64,000 bases of DNA from Hofstenia miamia (taxonomy: Eukaryota; Xenacoelomorpha; Acoela; Hofsteniidae). The first letter of the stretch is position 1. Each line of letters starts with the position of its first letter. Below the pieces are notes generated by a model. That model was not told the DNA's origin, ran no database searches, and worked only from the letters and a program-made list of their open reading frames with translations. Position numbers and translations under genes: made by a program. The stretch covers positions 354,840 through 418,839 of the forward strand of contig CABFPE010000246.1 in NCBI GenBank assembly GCA_900660155.1, written 5' to 3'. Of this stretch, positions 22,795-33,318 are shown piece by piece.

Positions 22795-22936
22795 TTTTGG
22801 ACTCACATTCTCCTAGGAAGTTGCCAACCAAGGCTTAAGAGACCTTCCTGCCCCATGAGCTTTCATTTTGGACTGCCCTTGTCCTAGGAAGTTGCCAACC
22901 AAGGCTTTAGAGTGCTTCCTACCCTGTGAGCTAAGT
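22795..22936 (-). repeat. Two 71-bp tandem units in the LINE 5' UTR
   Basis: Units start with TTTTGGACT at 22795 and 22866 and share CCTAGGAAGTTGCCAACCAA. Promoter-bearing 5' UTR repeats are common in LINEs; function here is inference. The copy at the window's left edge lacks them. Confidence 0.8.
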
Positions 22937-23017
22937 CATCCAGTTTGCTAACCACGATCACAGTTGCTTAACCTCAGCTTACCAACCTGCGTCTCTACCA
23001 ACTGGGCTACCTGCCCA

Positions 23018-23018
<1 letters not shown>
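22937..23018 (-). promoter_or_regulatory. tRNA-like module at the LINE 5' end
   Basis: On the - strand it reads GGGCAGGTAGCCCAGTTGG then TAGAGACGCAGG, a convincing tRNA D-arm/A box (GTAGCNCAGTTGGTAGAG type). The B box is poor. It differs in sequence from the tRNA-like module at the left-edge copy, although the position is the same. Confidence 0.5.

Positions 23019-23071
<53 letters not shown>
23019..23071. repeat. (ATT)n microsatellite between two head-to-head LINEs
   Basis: About 17 units, lying between the 5' end of the - strand RLE LINE and the 5' end of the + strand CR1-like LINE. Confidence 0.9.
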
Positions 23072-23131
23072 GGGACACAATAGCATTGGTCGTGTTTCAG
23101 CTTCTCTTAAACTTTAAGAGTTGAAATTTTT

Positions 23132-24118
23132 ATGGGGAGATCTGATGAAAATGATGCAAGAGAATATATCTTTAGTAAAGCAAAAACGGTTATATGCCAA
23201 TTATTCGCAAAATTTGATAAGGAATCTGCTGCAGAAGCTTTACACTTGTTGTTCAAAAAAGCTTGCAAAGATGACGAAATTGGCGCAAATTTTGATTCAA
23301 ACTCAAATTTAATGTGTACAGTATCAACAAATACTACACCTGCCAAAATTACAACTGAAAATCCTCCAACAGGTTTTAATATAGGACTCTCCCCTACACC
23401 TGAGTTTAGGAAAAGTAATGTGAAAGAAATTCCAGCAAATACTACCTTACTTTGTATTGGAAACTCTATTCTTAAGTATGTGGACACTACTCACTTTCTA
23501 AGAAATGAAAATTGTTGTTTTCATTCCTATCCAGGTAAGAACACTAATAAATTAATTGAAATTGTTAATAGTTATGGCACTAAAAAGATTGATTCTGTGA
23601 TAATTAATACTGGCATAATTGATGCATTAGAGTCTATTGATTATAAGTCTGATGAATCAGAAAAATTCTGTGTAAAAATTAAGAAACTTATTGCAATTGC
23701 TAAGGAGAAGTTCTATCCTAAAAAAATCTTACTCATTGAATCCACTCCAATCTTAAAAGAAGCACAAATTGATAAGAATAAATATGTTTTTTACTTAAAC
23801 AGAGTTCTTGAAGAGGTTGCAGGGAGTACTGAACTGATGGATGCTCTGTAATCAGAGTTTTCAAAAAATTCCTAGCTGAAAACTCCTTGTCAGAAATTAA
23901 CCCACGTCTGATAGCACGAGATGGTATACACTTATCTAGGAGAGGAGTTGCAACAATGATTGTTGAAATCAAAAAATCTTTCAACCACTATATTCAACAA
24001 GAGCAGTCACAAAACCAAATTATGCATCAAAGAATTTTGTCAGAACCTCACGCAGAAATGAGGCTAAACAGTATGATCCAAAGTTATCTTTTAGTGATGC
24101 TGTTAAAGGAAATGAAGT
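23132..24118 (+). pseudogene. LINE ORF with SGNH/esterase-like domain
   Basis: The first 239 codons end in TAA at 23849; the same domain continues to about 24118 in another frame (NPRLIARDGIHLSRRGVATM). Block I reads LLCIGNSILK (usual GDS changed to GNS), block III reads NTGIIDAL where GTND is usual, and block V DGIHLS keeps the Asp-His pair. Such esterase domains occur in ORF1 or N-terminal regions of CR1/L2-type LINEs. With two altered blocks and a frame break the enzyme should be inactive. Confidence 0.65.
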
Positions 24119-24239
24119 GAAAAGCCTTTTAAAAGAACTTCTGGTTGTGTTAAGATGGAGCACACGTCACAGTTAGTTTTTTACTTGTATTTTAATATTG
24201 TACATATATTTCGCCTCTTATTTGACTTAATAACATCTC

Positions 24240-24297
24240 GCATAATTATAAAATTACTACTATCAGGTAATATACACATAAATCTTGGTCCTACTGT
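24240..24297 (+). other. Decayed 2A-like (ribosome-skipping) motif in the LINE
   Basis: Encodes IIIKLLLSGNIHINLGPT. Functional 2A peptides end D-(V/I)-E-x-N-P-G-P; here the frame LLLSG-NI-H-I-N-L-G-P matches with three substitutions. Many invertebrate CR1/L2-type LINEs carry LLLSGDIExNPGP just before the endonuclease, which is exactly where this lies. Confidence 0.6.
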
Positions 24298-24329
24298 TCG
24301 TGACAGCTGTCATCTAGTATCAGTAAGCA

Positions 24330-24625
24330 GTAAATACAAGGAGCACGTGAAATAGCATACTTAAACACACGAAGCATAATGGCACACGGGGATGAAATAA
24401 AAGAGATTTTTGAGACTTTAGGGGCCATGTTCAACCAGGTTTCAGTGAATGCAAACAAGGTTCTATCATCTACTTTTCTAATGCAATTCAAAAGAAACAA
24501 GTTTGATATATTTAGAAAAGATCGTGGCACCAGAGGTGGTGGCCTAATGTTTATTATTCCTAAGTCAATGCGTCTTCAAAGAATAGAAACATCTTTTGGA
24601 TCAGTAAATAGAATATTTGCATAAA
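24330..24625 (+). pseudogene. LINE endonuclease fragment
   Basis: IAYLNTRSIMAHGDEIKEIF followed by KFDIFRKDRGTRGGGLMFII matches the start of apurinic-type LINE endonucleases (LN.RS...K.DEL, then the Y.lfR.DR...GGG motif). The intervening catalytic segment with ETWL is lost or garbled and the frame ends early. Confidence 0.6.
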
Positions 24626-26100
24626 TTAGGTGACTCAACAAATGAATGAAAAAATTGAATTATCGAACAGAGTGGTTGTTGCATTACTATTATTGACATA
24701 CTTCTTATACCTATAGTCAATTTTCAAACTATTGTGTTAATGTGAAAGTCAAATTGTAGCTTCGGAGTCAAAAGTTATTCCTAAATACGTGTAGTTGTTT
24801 ATAGTTGGAACCTTAACATTATTGAGCTTATGAGTTAATGCTGAAACATTGTAATTAGCTGTAGTGTTTTGCTATTAATTTATGAGTAAGTTATGTATGT
24901 TAAATACGTTGAAAATTTGTTGCAATTGAGTGCTATGTGCATTAATTTAATATCTTTGAATATACAGGTATCATCAGCCTATTTAAATATATTACAATCA
25001 GTAATTGTATGCATGTCGTTTACATATATACTGAAAAAAAGGAGAAGAAAAAATATAAATCCATTTACCGGGAAAGCAGTGCCGGAAAATGTACTTCAAG
25101 TACGTTTGCCGACACAAAATTCCCTGAAAATGGATTTAACAAAGAAGTATATTTACCGACACAAAATTCCCTATAAACATGCATTGTTGGCATTTTTACC
25201 GGTTACAGTCAATATAAAATATATTTTCCGGCACTAAAGAATTAATAAAATTTATGCTACCAAGTGAGCAAGGACAGCTGCCGTCATTGAATTTGGAACT
25301 CATATGCAAAATCTAGACCATTTATTAAACTAAGTATAGAATTTTTTTTCAAAATAATAAAATGTGGCTTCTCAAATACTATGGAAATTTCATAACTGTT
25401 GGAGCTATATACTAAAGTTAAATTCGTTAGATTCCGTATAGCAATATATACATGTTATATATATATGTATATCTATATGTATATGCGTATATGTATGTTT
25501 TGTAGCCACTAAGAATAATTAAGATGTTTGAGCATTGACGCTTAACTTCAATAATGCTAAAAGTTTCATACTTTAGACATTTGCAAGTATTTTGGAGTAA
25601 TTTTTCATTCGAAACTAAATTTTGAATTTCACATTAATACAATAGTTGGAAAATTGCCTATAAGTATAAGAAGTACGTCAATGATAGGAATGCAATTACC
25701 AGCCTGTGTAAAAATTCAATTTTCCGTTCATTCATAATGATCACCTCAATTATGTAAATATGTTATTTACTGATCTAAAAGATATATTTATAGAATACTT
25801 CATATCCGAATAAAATGGGCCCTAAATTTTTCATACCTAAGGACTATATTTCCAGGTCTATCTCTTTCCCAGGACAGCTAGTTATATTGAACGCAATGTT
25901 GACGTGTTTTAAGCTCATCAAGAAATTACAACCTTATACTTCTATTTCAATGCCTGGTTATATTCATAAGCAGAATTCCAGATCAGAACACTTTACTTGC
26001 TTAAAATCGAACATGTTTTGAAGCATTCATTCAATAATACCTCTATTCAAACTTATGAATAAACAGACAGAAAAGCTTCAATTTAACATGTGAAATATAT

Positions 26101-27738
26101 TGAAATTGGAATAATTTATTGGTGAGAACTGGACAGAAGTGGGGCTAGAGTGCAGTATTTGAGTATTAAAATGAAAATATTAGGGGTAACTTGGGATGTA
26201 GACAATGCCAAAATGATTTTTAGAGGTTTAAGTGGTTGCCGTTGGAAGTAGAAATATGCTATAAAATTTTGTTGCATAATTTTTTGTAATGTATGCACAT
26301 AAATCTTGCTAGGTTCTCAAATATTTAAAAAACACCGCCCTTTATTGACACACATATGCACTTTAATCACTATAATTATTCACTAGTTAACCATATTATA
26401 ACTACTCTTAAATCCTATTAATGCAAAAAGACAGAATAGTATTCCAGCAAAATTGTGCAAACTGCTCTAGCTTAGAATGCACAGTCCAAGTGAATGGAAA
26501 AAAATTGGTTAGTTCTATTTCAAAGATTTCCAGACATATGCCAAAGGAATATCTTCAAATACAGGCAAAATACTAAGAAGTAATATTGAGACAGAGCAGA
26601 ATATCAGAACAGAAATAAAGCAGGACAAAACAGGTCACAACAAATCAGGACACTTTGTGAAACAGGTCTGGCAAAAAGAGTGTAAGCAAGTGGTTAATTT
26701 ATTTTGGTTTTTCTCTAGTATATATTTATATTGATATTTTGTTTACATATTATATTTCAATATTATCATGAATCGGGGTTGTCTTTATTTATGTAACATT
26801 AGTTTAAATTATATTCTTTATATAACAATGCATAGCAAGCTCTTTAAGTTGCCGATATCAGGCAAGACAGAACCATTACAAAAATAGTTGTATGCCACCT
26901 CCATACTAATAGGTAATGTGCTGTGGTACTAATAAGTACTTCTCCGAATTAGAAGACTCTCAATTTGCTTACAAACATAAAGATTTCTTCTATAATTGAA
27001 GTGATTCAAACTTGATATCATATACATTAAGAATTCTATATAAAAATGGTTGTGAACGCAATAAATTACACTTCAAGTCTTCCTTTTAAAGAAGAGTAGG
27101 CTATATATGATTTGAACTGTTCTTTTCATTATTGGTTATTTATTTTAAATGTATAGATTTGTACTTAACAAAATTTCTTTAGTAAAAAAATTAGATTGGG
27201 AGTTTTAAGGCCAAAAAAATTTCTAGCCTTCATATCTGACTTGTAGACCTCACACTACAAGTTAAATTTGCTAAAGATGCCGACAATTTAACTTTGACCA
27301 ACGACCACTACATAGAATAATCAAACCATTTTTACCGAACTTAAGCAGATTCTTTAAAGTTTACTCCTCAAAATCAAAGCAAATGATTTTTGATAAAGCC
27401 TAGCATATATGAATTTCGCGATAACCTTGAATTAGTGTCTACCCACAAATTAAAAGGTTTAAGAATTAGCCGAAATCGAAAATGATTTTTGCATCAAATA
27501 AACTCATCTATCAAGAGCTTTAAACTGCTGTTCTCAATTTTTAATCTTTGGAGCAGTTTAACTTTAACAGAATTCAACTGTGCTATACGATGCTAATGTA
27601 ATTTAATCCAAAAGGATATAAAATAGTGTCAGCAAATATTCTTTAATGTCTAGTCATTAAAGAAGTTTGAAAATGTTCTTAAGAATCTCGGGTTCGGTCT
27701 CATTGGCTCGGTCTCAGTGAAATGATTTATGATGGAAT
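26101..27738. other. Intergenic sequence, no features seen
   Basis: AT-rich, CpG-normal, no coding signal; a purine-rich run near 26575-26690 contains repeated CAGGAC/AACAG words. Confidence 0.4.
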
Positions 27739-27744
27739 TTTATT
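27739..27744 (-). terminator. Candidate poly(A) signal for the DEG/ENaC gene
   Basis: AATAAA on the - strand about 110 bases past the stop codon. Position is reasonable for a short 3' UTR; not otherwise supported. Confidence 0.35.
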
Positions 27745-27852
27745 TTCAAGATTACACAAGAAGTATTGTCAAACTCGTATGATGTTGTCTGTTTCAATAT
27801 TCACAAAAATTACCATGTCATAATGTACAAAATGGGCCAGCGTTGTACACAC

Positions 27853-30297
27853 TTATTTCTTGGAGCATCTACAGAAAATATATTGAATCAAGTTTAAAGT
27901 TGTCAAAATTACATGCGAAAAAGTAAGAACTGACCATCCAACAAACATGCCAATGTTACCAGCAAATGCTGAAATTAGTTCTTCGATTGAGTACGCTTTA
28001 TTTTCTTTGATTTGCTCAAAGTTTAGTTCTTCATAATATATCTCGACGCGCACAAAGTTTTCTCGAATTTGATGCAGCATTTCGTCCTCCTTGATCTCGC
28101 CACTTAAGTGCTTTCCCAAAATTTCGGTCATAAAATCACGAGCTTCCTCACCTGAAGATTCCATTACTTCATTCATAAAGTAATAAAGATAATTTTTAGA
28201 GGGAAACTCATCACTGGCAATATTCACATCATATACAGTATCTGCACATGCTTGAGGACAATTGCAAGGAAACTCAAGTTTAGATCCGTTGCGAAATTTT
28301 AGGTAAATGTCATGTTTGCAGATTATTTGCTTTATGTCCCAAGGACTACATATAGGATATGGAGAGACTGGATCTTGTCCAGGAGTATAATACATATAGA
28401 GGTAAGAATCAACACATCCGCACTCTTCTCTTAAATTATTGTACAAACACACTTCATAGCATACTTGCTGATTGTAGTCTGTCCATGCATCATTTGGATC
28501 GTCAAATGAAGCATTTTTACTTTTGATTTCTGCAATGTAATCTCTTTGAAATGCGCCCGTAGCGTTGGCATTTTCCAACTGCTGATATTTCTGCCAATTA
28601 GGTTGCGCATTTGCACATTTTGAATATGGATAAGGAATTCTTGTTATTTTCTTTTGTTTTATAGATATTCTTGCTGATGATCCTGGTTTAACAATTACAC
28701 TATTTCTATGTGGTAGTGGATATACTTTTGGTAAATTGAGGTTAATCGAAACACCTGATATCTTGTTAAATAAACCGATGTTTTGTGCTTGATTAATAAA
28801 CAAAACCATACTTAGCCCATTATTTATTCCTGATTTTGCCGATTTCTTAAATTTAACTCGATTACCTTTGGCAGAATTAAAAAGATAGCATTTTCCAAAC
28901 TTTGCGTTCATGAAATATGTAAATTGACTATTTTCACCTCTTGCAGATGGCCTGCAGCTAGCTGAGCCAAATTTACAATCAATAATTAAATCTTTCAGGC
29001 TGACACCATATGAGTAGGGAATATCTGGATCAAAAACAGCAAAATTTTCGGCCATTGAAAAATCTGGTTGAGCTTGGCCTCTTATATTATAGTATACATC
29101 TCGCCAATCATTTCCAGACATTTCACCTAACATTTTTAATTCTTCAGACAATCCATCCCCAAATTCATCTTCTTCGTCATCATCTTCCTCTTCCTCATTA
29201 TATATTGTTTCGTTTAAATTCCGCTTCTTTCTAGAAGCATCAATGGGTTTATCAGTTGCTATGAATAGTATTTCAAACCCTCTTTCAGTACGTTCCCTAT
29301 CAGAATAAAAAGTAAATGTTACTGGCGCTAAAATGATTATTGTTGAGGGTTTTTCAAATCCGCATTGCTTACTCTCCTGCCATTGGATGGGCGCTTGATT
29401 ATTTGCATCCAAGACCTCAATGTAATCAAAGCATTTACTCGAATGCTTTTCTTCTAACAAAAAATCTTCAAATTTTATTTCAATGTTTGGGTATGTATCA
29501 TTCATCTTTGCAATATTAAAAGTTATTTGGATGTTCTCTGGATATTCGACTTCTGGATAGTCTTCATGTGAGACAATACTTTGAATTTCTAAAGTAGCTG
29601 TCAAGTTTTCTGTAGGCTGAACTACAACACAGTTTTCTTCATCACTTTCGTCTTCACATTCCACATCACCATTGCAGAAAATGGCGCATTCTTCTGGATC
29701 GCTATTACAAGATCTGTAATTTTCCCCAAAACAAGGACTTGGTGGCGCAGTTGTTCTTTGGCTGCAAGCATAAAGACTTTCTAATTCATCTGATTTATCT
29801 TCGCAATCTTCAAACTCATCACATATCCAGTTGCTTGGAATACATTGGGTAATATTTCTGCAAAGCACCCAGTTTTCAGGACAGGTTTTATCATTTAGTG
29901 TTATGCCTTCCTCTCGTGCAGCTACTTTTTTAATATATTGCGCTTGCACATCATCAAGTAACGCAAGTTGATATAAACTTTTCTTTGTAACGGCTCTTAT
30001 TTTGGATTTCTCAAAAATATTTTCTGTGCACACTGTGACTTGTGGAAAATCCAATGACGCTGAATTCTCAATAGACATTGAAACAGTTACACCAAAAGCT
30101 AGATATTTTAAAACTAAAGGACGAAATTGAATAACAAATGTCACCAAACTTATTGCATATATCGTGATCCATATAAGCATATACAAACAGCTCTTGGATT
30201 GGGATACTTCGGGAAAAAATATTGAAAATATTGATTTCACTTCATGATTAAATCCAGAACTTTCTCTTTCTTTATCAGGATGAATTTTGTTCGCCAT
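27853..30297 (-). CDS. DEG/ENaC-family cation channel with LDLa-LDLa-CUB extracellular insert, intronless
   Basis: 814 residues. TM1 is about 37-58 (LIWITIYAISLVTFVIQF) and TM2 about 775-808, with the selectivity region FVGWSVLT matching the family G-x-S. The extracellular part carries two LDL-receptor class A repeats with six cysteines each (139-178 and 189-223, both with the D/E-rich calcium motif such as CEDKSDE and CEDESDE). A CUB-like domain follows (about 231-348; CFDYIEVLD, CGF, YSDRERTERGFEI), then an acidic run (368-383). The ASIC-type palm and finger elements follow: IIDCKFGSASC, FGKCYLFN, IPYPYSKC, the VCYEVCLYNN..CGC cluster, PCNCPQAC, YDVNIASDEFPS, and VEIYYEEL..I. The usual N-terminal His-Gly gating motif reads His-Glu (NHEV). 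Members are trimeric sodium-permeable channels gated by acid, peptide or force; the ligand here is unknown. The single uninterrupted exon suggests a retrocopy origin or intron loss. The frame is intact. Confidence 0.93.
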   Translation of the reverse strand: MANKIHPDKERESSGFNHEVKSIFSIFFPEVSQSKSCLYMLIWITIYAISLVTFVIQFRPLVLKYLAFGVTVSMSIENSASLDFPQVTVCTENIFEKSKIRAVTKKSLYQLALLDDVQAQYIKKVAAREEGITLNDKTCPENWVLCRNITQCIPSNWICDEFEDCEDKSDELESLYACSQRTTAPPSPCFGENYRSCNSDPEECAIFCNGDVECEDESDEENCVVVQPTENLTATLEIQSIVSHEDYPEVEYPENIQITFNIAKMNDTYPNIEIKFEDFLLEEKHSSKCFDYIEVLDANNQAPIQWQESKQCGFEKPSTIIILAPVTFTFYSDRERTERGFEILFIATDKPIDASRKKRNLNETIYNEEEEDDDEEDEFGDGLSEELKMLGEMSGNDWRDVYYNIRGQAQPDFSMAENFAVFDPDIPYSYGVSLKDLIIDCKFGSASCRPSARGENSQFTYFMNAKFGKCYLFNSAKGNRVKFKKSAKSGINNGLSMVLFINQAQNIGLFNKISGVSINLNLPKVYPLPHRNSVIVKPGSSARISIKQKKITRIPYPYSKCANAQPNWQKYQQLENANATGAFQRDYIAEIKSKNASFDDPNDAWTDYNQQVCYEVCLYNNLREECGCVDSYLYMYYTPGQDPVSPYPICSPWDIKQIICKHDIYLKFRNGSKLEFPCNCPQACADTVYDVNIASDEFPSKNYLYYFMNEVMESSGEEARDFMTEILGKHLSGEIKEDEMLHQIRENFVRVEIYYEELNFEQIKENKAYSIEELISAFAGNIGMFVGWSVLTFSHVILTTLNLIQYIFCRCSKK

Positions 30298-31739
30298 ATG
30301 CTATTGATCTTACAACAACTTATTTGTTAACTTGCAAAGTTTATGCCAAGTTGTCAGAAATAATTGCAATAATTTAGTGCCTGACATTTGAATTGATTTC
30401 AAATTTGACTTAAATTCGCAATCACATTATTTAATGGTGCTACATTAGTTTGTTAATGAATTTAAATTTTTCATGAAACAATTGTCAAAGCAATTTAATA
30501 ATTTAAGGAAAGAAGCGAACACAAAAATGGTGGCAGAATTCATTACATATGGAAAATAAAACGTTAATAATTACCATGCATACACTATGAATTAATATGA
30601 GGTTAGAACATACTAAATCTGTTGTTTATGAAGTCAATAAAGAGAAATTTTGCAAGTGTTCAACTTTTGAGGTCAATTTAAGTATACCAATTGACAAACA
30701 TATTGTATCCACATCATTACCAGCCCTTTAGCTTATAATCCAAATTTATGTCAAGGTATTCGCCATCTACATGGGAAATGTCGTTTTCTTACTGCAATCT
30801 TGATAAAAACACAAGAAACGTTTTCTCTTTAGGAATATGGGCATAGCGTTATATAGTCCCAGAGAAATTACAAAGTGCAAAGTGAAATTCTGTTTTTAGA
30901 AATTTTGAATTCTGTTAAAATTTTTCACTTATTCTATTGATAAGTTCTTGAAAGCATTTTTTTCAATGTTGCACTGGCTATATTATAATTTGTTGAGTAA
31001 TACACCTAGAAAAACTTCTTCTAATAAAACTCCCATAAGGCATATCCACTTTAGCATTAGTTATTGTTAAAACTATTATTTCACATTTATCGGGCTTACT
31101 TTGCACGTAGACAACAAATTTGATGTGTCCACTAACGTATTATTTATATCGAACATTGTTTTCAGATTCAGACCCTAAAATTTAGTAAAAATCACTGAAA
31201 TGTTTTCCAACTAATGATGCATTAAAATACATAATTGCTGATTGCATATAATGTAATAAAATAAAATGTATCAACAGTCGCAATTTCAGTTAACATGAAT
31301 AGTTTAACAATCAAATAAATAAACTTGTATATTTCTTTTAGTTCAATTGTAATTAATTTAGCAACATCATTATCGCGATCTGACGTCATAATTGAAGACA
31401 ATTAACATTACATTAAAATAAGAACCATATGCTAGTAAATGTAAAGATTAAGAATATTTTCAAGAATAAATAAAAACAAGTGCAATGCTCTAATTAAAGT
31501 TTTAAGCTAGCTTCAGGTTCATACATATAAAGATGGAAACGATATGCAAGCTGTACGTTGGTACAAAAACTGCTAACCATGATGATTAACTTAGCAGAAG
31601 AATAGACAGGAAATAGCCCTCTGGCAACATCACTCATGATACTGGGAATCAGGCTACAATTCAATCCCACTTCTCTAATGATACTTAAGCTGGGATTTGA
31701 AAATATAACAATTGAAAGAATAACAAAGTTATTAGTAAT
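30298..31739. other. Region upstream of the channel gene, no features seen
   Basis: AT-rich and CpG-normal. It should hold the channel promoter, but I see no element I can defend. Confidence 0.4.
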
Positions 31740-32091
31740 ATATATATATATATTAGTGTTCTACGGCCATGACCACGGCCTAGCCGGCTACTGCCAAAGA
31801 ACCACGGCCAATGGCTAACGCTTTTGTCTCATGGCCAAAATCCAGGCTAAGATTCATTTCTGAACATTATGATAAACAATTTATTTCCATGATTTTATTT
31901 GGATTTTCGTTTTTTAACTTAGTACCTTTGAGCATTTTCATTAATTGTTCAAACTATGAGCATGTTATAATCGTTCCATTGAAAATTGCTGTATTTAATT
32001 TACGGCAAAATAATCACGGCTAAAGCATTACGGCCAAAATTTATTTTGCCCGGCTGGCTACGTAAAAGAGAACTGCATTAGCTGCAGAACA

Positions 32092-32165
<74 letters not shown>
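31740..32165. mobile_element. Small MITE-like element flanked by (TA)n tracts
   Basis: The ends TATTAGTGTTCT (31751-31762) and AGAACACTAATA (32086-32097) are inverted repeats at the edge of TA-rich tracts. The interior, about 320 bp, repeats ACGGCC/CACGGC/GGCCAAAA-type words many times near both ends. There is no coding capacity. The right TA tract (32096-32165) leads straight into the Tc1 element. Confidence 0.6.
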
Positions 32166-32168
<3 letters not shown>

Positions 32169-33083
32169 TACTGCCCAAAAGTTTGGGAACAGTAACCTAT
32201 CTAAAGTGTGTTTTATGCTATTTCCTGGAAACTTCGTAAAATTCTTGGAATTCCCCATTTTTTCTTAGAATTTACAACAGATTCATTTAGCCAATAAAAT
32301 TAACACAACTTTAGATTTACACACAATACATTTTCACTGAAAAAGCACCATCATTATAGTCTGAAATATTGTCTGTGGTAGTGAACTTTCAACAACAAAG
32401 CGTGCTCAAATTCATATCTTGTTCGAGAAGGGGTACAATTATCGTGCTATAGCTGTTAGAATGGGCGTGTAAGTATCTTCGGTATCCTGAATTGTTACTC
32501 GCTATCAGCAACTGCAAAATTTTTCCTCTCCGAAGTGGTCTGGAAAACGAAAAGTAACAACCCCTCAGACTGACCGTCTCATTCACCGTTACGTCGTCAA
32601 TAAACCATTCTCTTCATCTTCTGAAGTCAAGGCAAATTTAGTGCAGAATGTATCAACACGCACCATTAGGCGTCGATTGAATATTACCTTTGACCTTCCA
32701 TTGTACAAACCGGCAGCCAAACCCCGATTGTCATCAAAGAACATTCGAGACCGATTGCGTTTCTGCAGGCAATACCAACACTACACCCCTGAGAAGTGGC
32801 ATAAAGTAATGTTTAGTGCCGAATCCAAGATTGGCCAGTTTACATCATACCGACTACACGTTCGACGACCAAGAAACCAAAAATTCAACACACGTTACAC
32901 GCAAAACATTGTCCGCTCAGCACCTTCTGTGATTATTTGGGGTGCTATAACTGCGAATGGGCGTGCTGGTCTGCATTTTGTTCCTCACAACGAGGCAGTC
33001 ACTGCCAAGGCCTACATCAAAATAATTCAGGAGAAAGTTCCCATGTTTATGCAGCGTCGTGGAACATCTGTACTACAACAAGA
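32166..33083 (+). mobile_element. Tc1-like DNA transposon, 3' end lost at an assembly join
   Basis: Begins after TA with CAGTACTGCCCAAAAGTTTG, a typical Tc1 inverted-repeat start. The transposase follows. The right inverted repeat is missing because the sequence stops at the single N at 33084 and resumes in (TA)n. Confidence 0.8.
32398..33083 (+). pseudogene. Tc1-like transposase, inactive
   Basis: The HTH region (RAQIHILFEKGYNYRAIAVRMG) is followed by two in-frame stops (32470-32472 and about 32488), then an open stretch from 32641: STRTIRRRLN, the GKRK-type linker upstream, and the catalytic core. The usual MFSDES reads MFSAES (first catalytic Asp replaced by Ala at about 32820). VIIWGAITANGRAGLHFV matches the family W-G motif. 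The second catalytic Asp would fall exactly at the N (QQ then GAN). Confidence 0.8.
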
Positions 33084-33084
33084 N

Positions 33085-33113
<29 letters not shown>
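33085..33113. repeat. (TA)n microsatellite after a one-N join
   Basis: Follows directly on the N at 33084 inside the Tc1 transposase; a similar TA tract sits at 32096-32165. The assembler may have joined two contigs that share TA repeats. Confidence 0.8.
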
Positions 33114-33118
<5 letters not shown>

Positions 33119-33128
33119 GCGTATTCCT

Positions 33129-33318
33129 TGTCACATGATGGTAACGAACACGTTTACCTCGTCACCAGCCTTGATGATTAACACATTGAGAACTGTTACT
33201 TCATAGACACATCTTAGTGACTGGTCAGTACCAACTGGTGACACTTGTATTTTGTATATATGCTTATTGTAACCCACACTTTTTAAAAAAGCATTTTACT
33301 TAGCTATTGTTCTAATCA
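33129..33318 (+). repeat. 5' LTR of the Ty3-type fossil
   Basis: Begins TG and ends CA, 190 bp, collinear with the 3' copy at the other end. It keeps CpGs that read TpG or CpA in the 3' copy. Confidence 0.85.

Larger units (their letters stand above)
19371..23018 (-). mobile_element. RLE-type LINE (R2/R4-like group), nearly complete
   Basis: Read on the - strand the element has, in order: a tRNA-like head, two 71-bp tandem units in the 5' UTR, a Myb-like DNA-binding segment, a reverse transcriptase with YMDD, a CCHC knuckle, and a restriction-like endonuclease. The order of RT, CCHC and RLE in one long frame is the hallmark of the R2/R4/NeSL/Hero/CRE assemblage. The (TTA)n at the 5' edge of both copies recalls Dong/R4 elements, which insert into TAA repeats, but the assignment to that clade is a guess. 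The 3' end is placed only roughly, since no clear tail is visible. GC content is well above the surroundings, consistent with a young insertion. Confidence 0.85.
23072..26100 (+). mobile_element. CR1/L2-like LINE, decayed, most of the RT missing
   Basis: Three recognisable parts in order: an SGNH-esterase-type ORF (23132-24118), a 2A-like motif followed by an apurinic-type endonuclease fragment (24240-24625), and the RT thumb and C-terminus (about 25570-26030; CKYFGVIFHSKLNFEFHIN, then MPGYIHKQNSRSEHF, resembling the KYLGV.ID.KLNF..HI and IHNYNTR motifs of CR1/Jockey proteins). The bulk of the RT is absent and several stops are present, so the copy is dead. The stretch 24640-25560 between them holds a short inverted/direct repeat cluster (25050-25240) and otherwise nothing I can name. 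Confidence 0.7.

Noticed and set aside
25050-25240. Small independent inverted-repeat element (TTACCG/CCGGCA words)
   Set aside because: TACCGACACAAAATTCCCT-type repeats and a short hairpin are visible, but ends and target duplication cannot be defined, so I only mention it within the LINE.
32058-32258. - strand frame of repeated Tyr-Ile codons
   Set aside because: Translation of the (TA)n microsatellite.
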